From: Megalopta genalis
Lineage: Eukaryota > Arthropoda > Insecta > Hymenoptera > Halictidae
Assembly (NCBI RefSeq): GCF_051020955.1
Contig: NC_135021.1
Location: 14,055,962-14,119,961 of the forward strand
Direction: 5' to 3'
Length of the DNA stretch: 64,000 bases
Below are positions 58,741 through 64,000 of this stretch, one piece after another; positions within the stretch are counted from its first letter, which is position 1, and every line of letters begins with the position of its first letter. A model generated the notes under the pieces. It searched no databases. It was not told the origin of the DNA and saw nothing but the letters and a program-made list of their open reading frames with translations. Both the position numbers and the translations under genes were made by a program.

Positions 58741-59202
58741 GCGTCGCTGCTCTCGATTACGCAACTCGCTCCAGGTCGAATCGAAAGTGAGATCGTTGGT
58801 TCTACCTAGCGAACGGTCGCGTGCAACAACGTGTGGACGTCGGCTCGTAAAAGAAAACAGGAAACGCCTAATCGTTTCGACTGAAATACTGCTTTTTCCG
58901 GGTCCTGGAGGGCCACGATTCTCTAATCGTTCGCAATCACGGAACCGGGAGAATTGCAAATAAACGAATATCGCGGAGCCTTCGTTATCGGAACTCGTTG
59001 GACAGTGGAGCAACCTGAGATTGATATCGCTGTTACACCGGTGTTTTTCGATTGTACAGTAAAGACTCCCGTATCCGAACTAATAGGGAGACAAAAGTTT
59101 CCAGATAGTAGAAGTTTCGGATAATAGAACGATCACCTTCTTTTACATTAAACTTCATTTATTCAAGTAGAAATTGACGAAATTGATAGTTTCTTTCAAT
59201 AT

Positions 59203-59781
59203 TTAACCCCTTAACGTGCACGCTCGAGTTAACTCGAGCGCGCTAAACTGGCCAAAATGTGCGCACTCGAGATAATTCGAGCGGCGTTGTACTTTATGTT
59301 GCTATAATTTTTCACACTCGAATGCAATCGAGAATTGAAAATAACAATATGGAAGCAAAAAAAAACAATCGTTTTATTGATATTTATCATTTACATGGGA
59401 TTGTATAAGCTATAACACTTACTTATTCAAGTATAAAATATATCCTTTTTCTACTTATCACTTACGACTTATCTCTTCCTTGTGAGCCGCTTTCCGACAG
59501 CGTATTCATATTCAGATTCTGATTCGCTCATTTTTCAATATATATTTTACTAAAATATAATGTAAAATAAAATATTATAATAATAATAATAATAATAATA
59601 ACGATAATAATAATAATAGAAATATTCTGAAAATTAGAATTGCAATGAAAATTTTGATTATTTTTGTATTTTTGTAATTTTCTTGCCAAGACAACGTTCT
59701 AAATTGTGTTCTTTTACATTAAAAAAACTTGATTTTTTTTGGCCGGCCTTTTTAAAAAAAAACTGTGCATTAAGGGGTTAA
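59203..59781. mobile_element. TTAA-flanked MITE nested in the Tigger relic
   Basis: TTAA at both ends, inverted ends CCCCTTAACGTGCAC and the complement of CTGTGCATTAAGGGG. Near the left end the 20-bp perfect palindrome CGCTCGAGTTAACTCGAGCG (centre 59,230.5) is followed by CTCGAGATAATTCGAG (centre 59,273.5, 43 bp away) and a degenerate third unit. An AAT microsatellite (59,576-59,620) lies inside. Confidence 0.92.
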
Positions 59782-59799
59782 GGGTCCCATATCTTTTTA

Positions 59800-60264
59800 G
59801 CCGCTAAGTCGCATAAATTTTTTATTGTAAGCAGCTGCGTAGAATTACATTCCTGTCGTGCCTCAAACCATCGAAGTCCTTTTTCAAATGATACTAGCTT
59901 TAGATGTTGGGTTTCCCTTTAATCTGTTGTTGAATTCTAGAGCTTTTCCTCGTAACATGAGTCCAGACACCGGTATGCCTTTCTCTCTCTCTCCTTGTTA
60001 ACGAAACCATTGGAATACAGCACCATCTACACTTTTATTTTTTGGATTCGTTAAGCTTTCCCTACTGGTACTAGCATCCGCGGAATCTACATTTTGCATG
60101 TAATTTTCAATATTATGTTTCTGTTTTTTAATATCTGTGATTGTAGATTTCCCAACACCATGTATTCTTCCTAATTTCGTTGCGCTTTCACCACTTTCAA
60201 GATCTTGAATTATTTTCTATTTCTCTTCAACAGTTAAAACTACACGTTCTCGTTTACTCGCCAT
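59800..60264 (-). pseudogene. Tigger/jerky-type transposase N-terminal pseudogene
   Basis: From the Met at 60,264: MASKRERVVLTVEEK, an in-frame TAG, then KIIQDLESGESATKLGRIHG and VGKSTITDIKKQKHNIENYM, the helix-turn-helix region found in CENP-B, jerky and Tigger proteins. A second domain start follows (VDGAVFQWF, then after a frame change IPVSGLMLRGKALEF). At least one stop and two frameshifts. The DDE catalytic part is absent. Gene is not functional. Confidence 0.88.
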
Positions 60265-60482
60265 TGCGATACCGTGCTCGGTCTGCTTCATACTGAATTG
60301 ATATGATCACAGTTTAATCGACCGAACACAGGAAAGTATTTAAGTACACGTAAATACATTGTATCATGTATCTAAACATCGCTACGAAACGTTGTGCGGA
60401 TAACAGAACGTTCGGATGATAAAACGTCCGTATATTAGGGTATTCGGATAATGGAGGTACGGATACGGGAGTCTCTACTGTA

Positions 60483-60934
60483 CTTTCATAACCTTTATAG
60501 AAACCGAAATTCTAATATACCGGTATATTCACCTATATTTATCGATCATTTGACCGGTTTTTAGATTTCATTATAATTTTCAAGATTCTTTTAAACAGAT
60601 GTCAATAACCGTCAGATAAATAACAGATGAAATAAACAGATGTCAATTATTTTCTTACCGTTATTATATTTACTGGCATTATAATTTGTCTCATAAAAGC
60701 CTGGTTATACATATAATAAGAGCCAGATCACATTCGTCACTTTAATCTTCGATAACTCCTACCCGAACGGAATACCGAAATAATGCCGGTATCTATTTCG
60801 ATTTTCGATAGTATATTGGTTTCGGTATTATACAGGTATTAATATTTCGGTATTATATCGGTTACGGTGTAGCTTCACTGGAATAATATCGGCATCAAAA
60901 TCATACCGGTATGAAGACCCAGCTGAGAACAACG
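60483..60934. other. CCGGTAT-rich unassigned stretch
   Basis: TACCGGTAT, GCCGGTATC and TTTCGGTATTATA-like motifs recur between 60,515 and 60,920. Possibly a decayed repeat. No gene. Confidence 0.4.
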
Positions 60935-61843
60935 CACAGTGGTCGGTTTCGATAGAAAAAGCGGGAAAAGTCAGTTTTAGAAAATATGCTCATAATGCCT
61001 AATTTATTCATTAGTAGTCGATTGAACATGTGGCTTATTATTTACTATTTGTTCATTTGGGACACGGGTATATGGCTTCAAAATAGCTCGTCTTCAAATC
61101 ATCCTAATTTTATATATCGTTTATAATTATTTTGTTCTTTGAAAATAAATAATTTTTGCAGAATTTAATATACTCAATAAATGCACTTAAATTATGTCAC
61201 AGGACATTTTGTGTCTCTCACATTTCTTGAATTACGTTCAATTGGATATGTTGAATTTTCATTTCAATTTTTAATTATGCGTTCGGTGGATTTCAGTGTT
61301 CCCTTTGAACGCATTTCGCCTTACATTAATAACAAAATGAAAATTTGTTGCTGTTAGCTGCTATTGGAGAAATCATTTAGTAATAATGCTAAAATGGCAC
61401 GTGCCACGAAATATACCGTGATACCTATGGGCTACCGAGTTTTAAATGGGTTGATTAAAATATCAATATTTCAAAACTGTTCCCAGTCTATTGAAACTAA
61501 TGAGAATAATCATAAATTACTTTTTCTTTGGATTTTGTGCAGACCTTTGCTCACATTCGATCCGTTCATGTCGAGTATGAGGGAAAAACGATCGATAAAT
61601 CGAAACCATTTCTCAAAGAAAGCAATTTCGAAGCAATATTCGAAAATGAAGACAAAAAAATTTGTATTTTTAAAATATTTATTTAGAAGCAATTCAAACA
61701 CTGCACTTTGCCTTCATTATTCTGGCCCAACAAAACCCCAAATATATGTACTAATAATATAAAATAAAAAAGTAAGGCTTAAATATATCATTTTAGTTTT
61801 CATATGATTCTCTCCGCTTTTTGTACGGAAACCGACCACTGTG
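60935..61843. mobile_element. 0.9-kb inverted-repeat DNA element (copy 2)
   Basis: Ends CACAGTGGTCGGTTTCGATA and the complement of TACGGAAACCGACCACTGTG. Inverted relative to 12,392-13,344, with shared interior blocks. A 132-codon plus-strand frame at 61,364-61,762 is not recognisable. Confidence 0.85.
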
Positions 61844-62054
61844 AAACGGCTCTTCTAGCATGTATAAATCTCTCGGCAATTCGTTTCTCGAAATTAAAAG
61901 TTCACAGACCAGGCCAAGATCTTTACAGGTTCCGAACTCTCGGATTGCCGAATGCCTGATCAACGCGAGAGAAAGTCGCTCGAATCGACTTTGTTCGAAA
62001 CGGTTTACGCGGGAAACGAACGACTCCCTTTCACGCTGTTCCCGGCGGGCTCTC

Positions 62055-62057
<3 letters not shown>

Positions 62058-62098
<41 letters not shown>

Positions 62099-62311
62099 TG
62101 AGAGAAAGAGAAAGAGAGTGAGAGAAAGAGAAAGAGAGTGAGAGAGAAAAAGAGAAAGAGAGTGAGAGAAAGAGAAAGAGAGTGAGAGAGAAAAAGAGAA
62201 AGAGAGTGAGAGAGAAAAAGAGAGTAAGAGAGAGAGAGAGAGAGAAAGAGAGAAAGAGAGAAAGAGAGTGAGAGAGAAAAAGAGAAAGAGAGTGAGAGAG
62301 AAAAAGAGAGT

Positions 62312-62345
<34 letters not shown>

Positions 62346-62456
62346 GAGAGTGAGAGAGGAAAAGAGAGTGAGTGAGTGAGTGAGTAAGAGAGAGAGTGAG
62401 AGAGAAAAAGAGAGTGAGTGAGTGAGTGAGTAAGAGAGAGAGTGAGAGAGAGAGAG
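62058..62456. repeat. GA-rich microsatellite, about 400 bp
   Basis: GA repeats with AAAGAGAGTGAG higher-order pattern and GAGTGAGTGAGTGAGTAAG blocks. Open frames on both strands are low complexity. Confidence 0.96.
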
Positions 62457-63439
62457 GGGCCCAGGAAAGGGCTAATAGCAACGTACAAAAGTAACGACGT
62501 CTTTAGAGCCGTCTACGCATCACTTGCCTAATTCCTTAAAGTGCTCTCTCGCCTCTTCTACACTAAATCACTTTATCACGCGGCACGGCGCGCGATCCTT
62601 TTCCGCGCGTGGACTTTATTCTGAATGGGCGAAACGCGATATAAGAGTCGCAGCTGAAAGATCGACCCTTCCAGAGCCATTAGTGGCCCGGTGCAGCTGC
62701 CATTCGAGAGTGGTTCGCTCTTAGAATTTGAACGCTTTCCTAATATCGCCGGACTCTGAATCACCGGGACACCCTCTTCCTTCCTAGCGCGAAAGATCAC
62801 GCGAAATCGATTTTCCCCTACAAAGGGGTTTTCTATTTTAGAACACGTTTTTTTCGTATTTTGTGGCCTCTTCTATGCAGCCTTTTGCATCAATATTTGT
62901 TTATCTTTTAATATTCCTATTTTCCTGCACTATCTTATTCTTCTTCTTTACTGCGTATTACATGCTCTTATTCAGCTTACTTTGCCTACTTTTTGCGTTA
63001 CCGCATCACTGTCTGAGAAACTTTTTTTCGACAACTAACTTCTTGCATTACGGCTGTTTTCACGGTTACCTTGATTAGCACTTCTTCATACTCAATAATT
63101 TCACAAATGAAACGAGACCATTCCTGTTTCTTGTACGTCTTCGTTTACTTTCGTTCCTAGATTTTGATAAGGGAAGAATCAAATTTTATTAAAAATAACG
63201 AATTACACTTACAATTAATAGACCATGTGTGAAATCTCCATTACGAATCTGACTGGTTATTACAGTGCAAAGGATGAAATAAATTAAATTAGGGAAACCG
63301 TCTTCTTATTTAAAAAAAAAGCCTCGAGCATTAGAATGTGTCCCTTTTTTGTAACTTCATCAACTTTTCGGATCCAACAGTATGCTTTGATAGTAATACT
63401 TTCGAGAGCGTATACTTTGAAAAAATAAAAGGAAAGAAC
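62457..63439. other. No identifiable gene
   Basis: A short hydrophobic plus-strand frame at 62,863-63,078 (LLIFLFSCTILFFFFTAYY) has no recognisable similarity. TTTCGTTCCTAGATTTTGAT (63,151) resembles a stretch at 40,748 (TTTCTTCCTGGATTTTGATA), so part is repetitive. Confidence 0.4.
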
Positions 63440-63975
63440 ATCGATTTTTTTAAATTATTTTTCACGGACCAATTGGTAAATGAAATTACAAAGAAAACCA
63501 ACAATTACGCGAAAGATGTGTTCTAAACTTGAAAGAAATATCTAGCAACTCTATTTGGCAAAGTGAATACTGTGACACTTGTCCAAGTATAAACCCAGAA
63601 TGCAGATGGGATATTGTTACCAAAGACATCACACCATGATGAATTACAGAATTTAAAATTTATCTTTTATTTACAATAGGAAAATGTATATTTATAAAAT
63701 AAATAAAATCAAATGCATTCGCAAGGACGTGTAATCTTTTCCGCTCAAAATAAGACTTCCTTTATCTCAGGCGCTCCGCTCCAAAAATGTGCCGGAGTAT
63801 ATATATGAGATAGTATATATATATAGTATATATATATAGTATATATATAGTATATATATATAGTATATATATAGTATATATATAGTATATATATAGTATA
63901 TATATATATATATAGTATATATATAGAGTATATATATAAAAGTATTCGAGAAACGCGCGGAGCGCTAAGGGCTAA
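63440..63975 (+). pseudogene. Second copy of the internally deleted piggyBac relic
   Basis: From about 63,447 it matches 17,988-18,372: KLFFTDQLVNEITKKTNNY, a two-base insertion causing a stop, then the same junction SSNSIWQSEYCD, a degraded Cys-rich tail, and the right end GGCGCTCCGCTCC, AAATGTGCCGGAG. The end is then split by a TATATAG microsatellite (63,799-63,940) before CGAGAAACGCGCGGAGCGCT and a mutated TTAA (CTAA, 63,972-63,975). This copy retains the tip that the first lacks. Confidence 0.85.
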
Positions 63976-64000
63976 GGTTCTAGACTAGAATATCCGCTTA

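Larger units (their letters stand above)
59054..60482 (-). mobile_element. Pogo/Tigger-family transposon relic
   Basis: Ends TACAGTAAAGACTCCCGTAT and the complement of ATACGGGAGTCTCTACTGTA, TA-flanked. CGGATAATAGAACG-like subterminal repeats occur near both ends. It carries a decayed transposase N-terminus (about 59,800-60,264, minus strand) and a nested TTAA element (59,203-59,781). Confidence 0.88.

Noticed and set aside
61793..62488. A 231-codon minus-strand low-complexity frame
   Set aside because: Translation of a GA microsatellite with no domain content.

Overview
The window looks like AT-rich, repeat-laden nuclear DNA from an insect, most likely a hymenopteran (bee or ant). That placement is inferred from the repeat types (many TTAA-flanked piggyBac-like MITEs, TA-flanked fold-back elements, Tc1, mariner and pogo relics) and from a small-exon fatty acyl-CoA reductase gene. 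No bacterial, viral, rRNA or CRISPR feature was seen. Most of the longer open frames are stop-free by chance in GA-, TC- or 9-mer-rich repeats or in G+C-rich non-coding DNA.

One multi-exon gene could be assembled. A fatty acyl-CoA reductase (FAR)-like gene runs on the minus strand from 51,073 down to 37,110 in four coding exons: 51,073-50,889, 46,178-45,702, 41,788-41,561 and 37,452-37,110. All three splice junctions agree in phase and each has a GT donor and an AG acceptor, giving a model of about 410 residues. The model lacks the segment that normally carries the catalytic YxxxK and has an altered glycine-rich cofactor motif, so it looks like a pseudoenzyme with an intact frame. Its introns hold several mobile elements and a striking 9-bp tandem array.

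The rest is a patchwork of repeats. At 4.6-38 kb, with further copies at 49.8 and 59.2 kb, there are over a dozen TTAA-bounded elements with inverted ends. A piggyBac-like source family is represented by an internally deleted transposase frame at 17.66-18.20 kb, a second copy of the same deletion form at 63.44-63.98 kb, and a cognate MITE at 17.26 kb. Seven of the TTAA elements carry two to four short palindromes next to one end, repeated at 43-45 bp centre to centre although the palindromes differ in sequence. This is the most unusual pattern in the window. Other layers are TA-flanked fold-back elements (TACAGGGTGTCCC-type and TACAGTAATG-type), a Tc1 transposase pseudogene (9.5-10.0 kb), a mariner remnant (5.2 kb), two pogo/Tigger relics (44.2 and 59.1 kb), and a 0.9-kb element present in two inverted copies (12.4 and 60.9 kb). 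Nested insertions at 5.2, 28.5, 44.3 and 59.2 kb allow relative dating.

Tandem DNA includes GA/TC microsatellites, a 34-bp minisatellite of about twenty units (36.1-36.8 kb, just beyond the 3' end of the FAR gene), a 9-bp array (40.9-41.4 kb), a 93-bp tandem repeat (56.8 kb) and a roughly 100-bp tandem repeat (49.2 kb). Long stretches between these hold nothing I can identify by eye.
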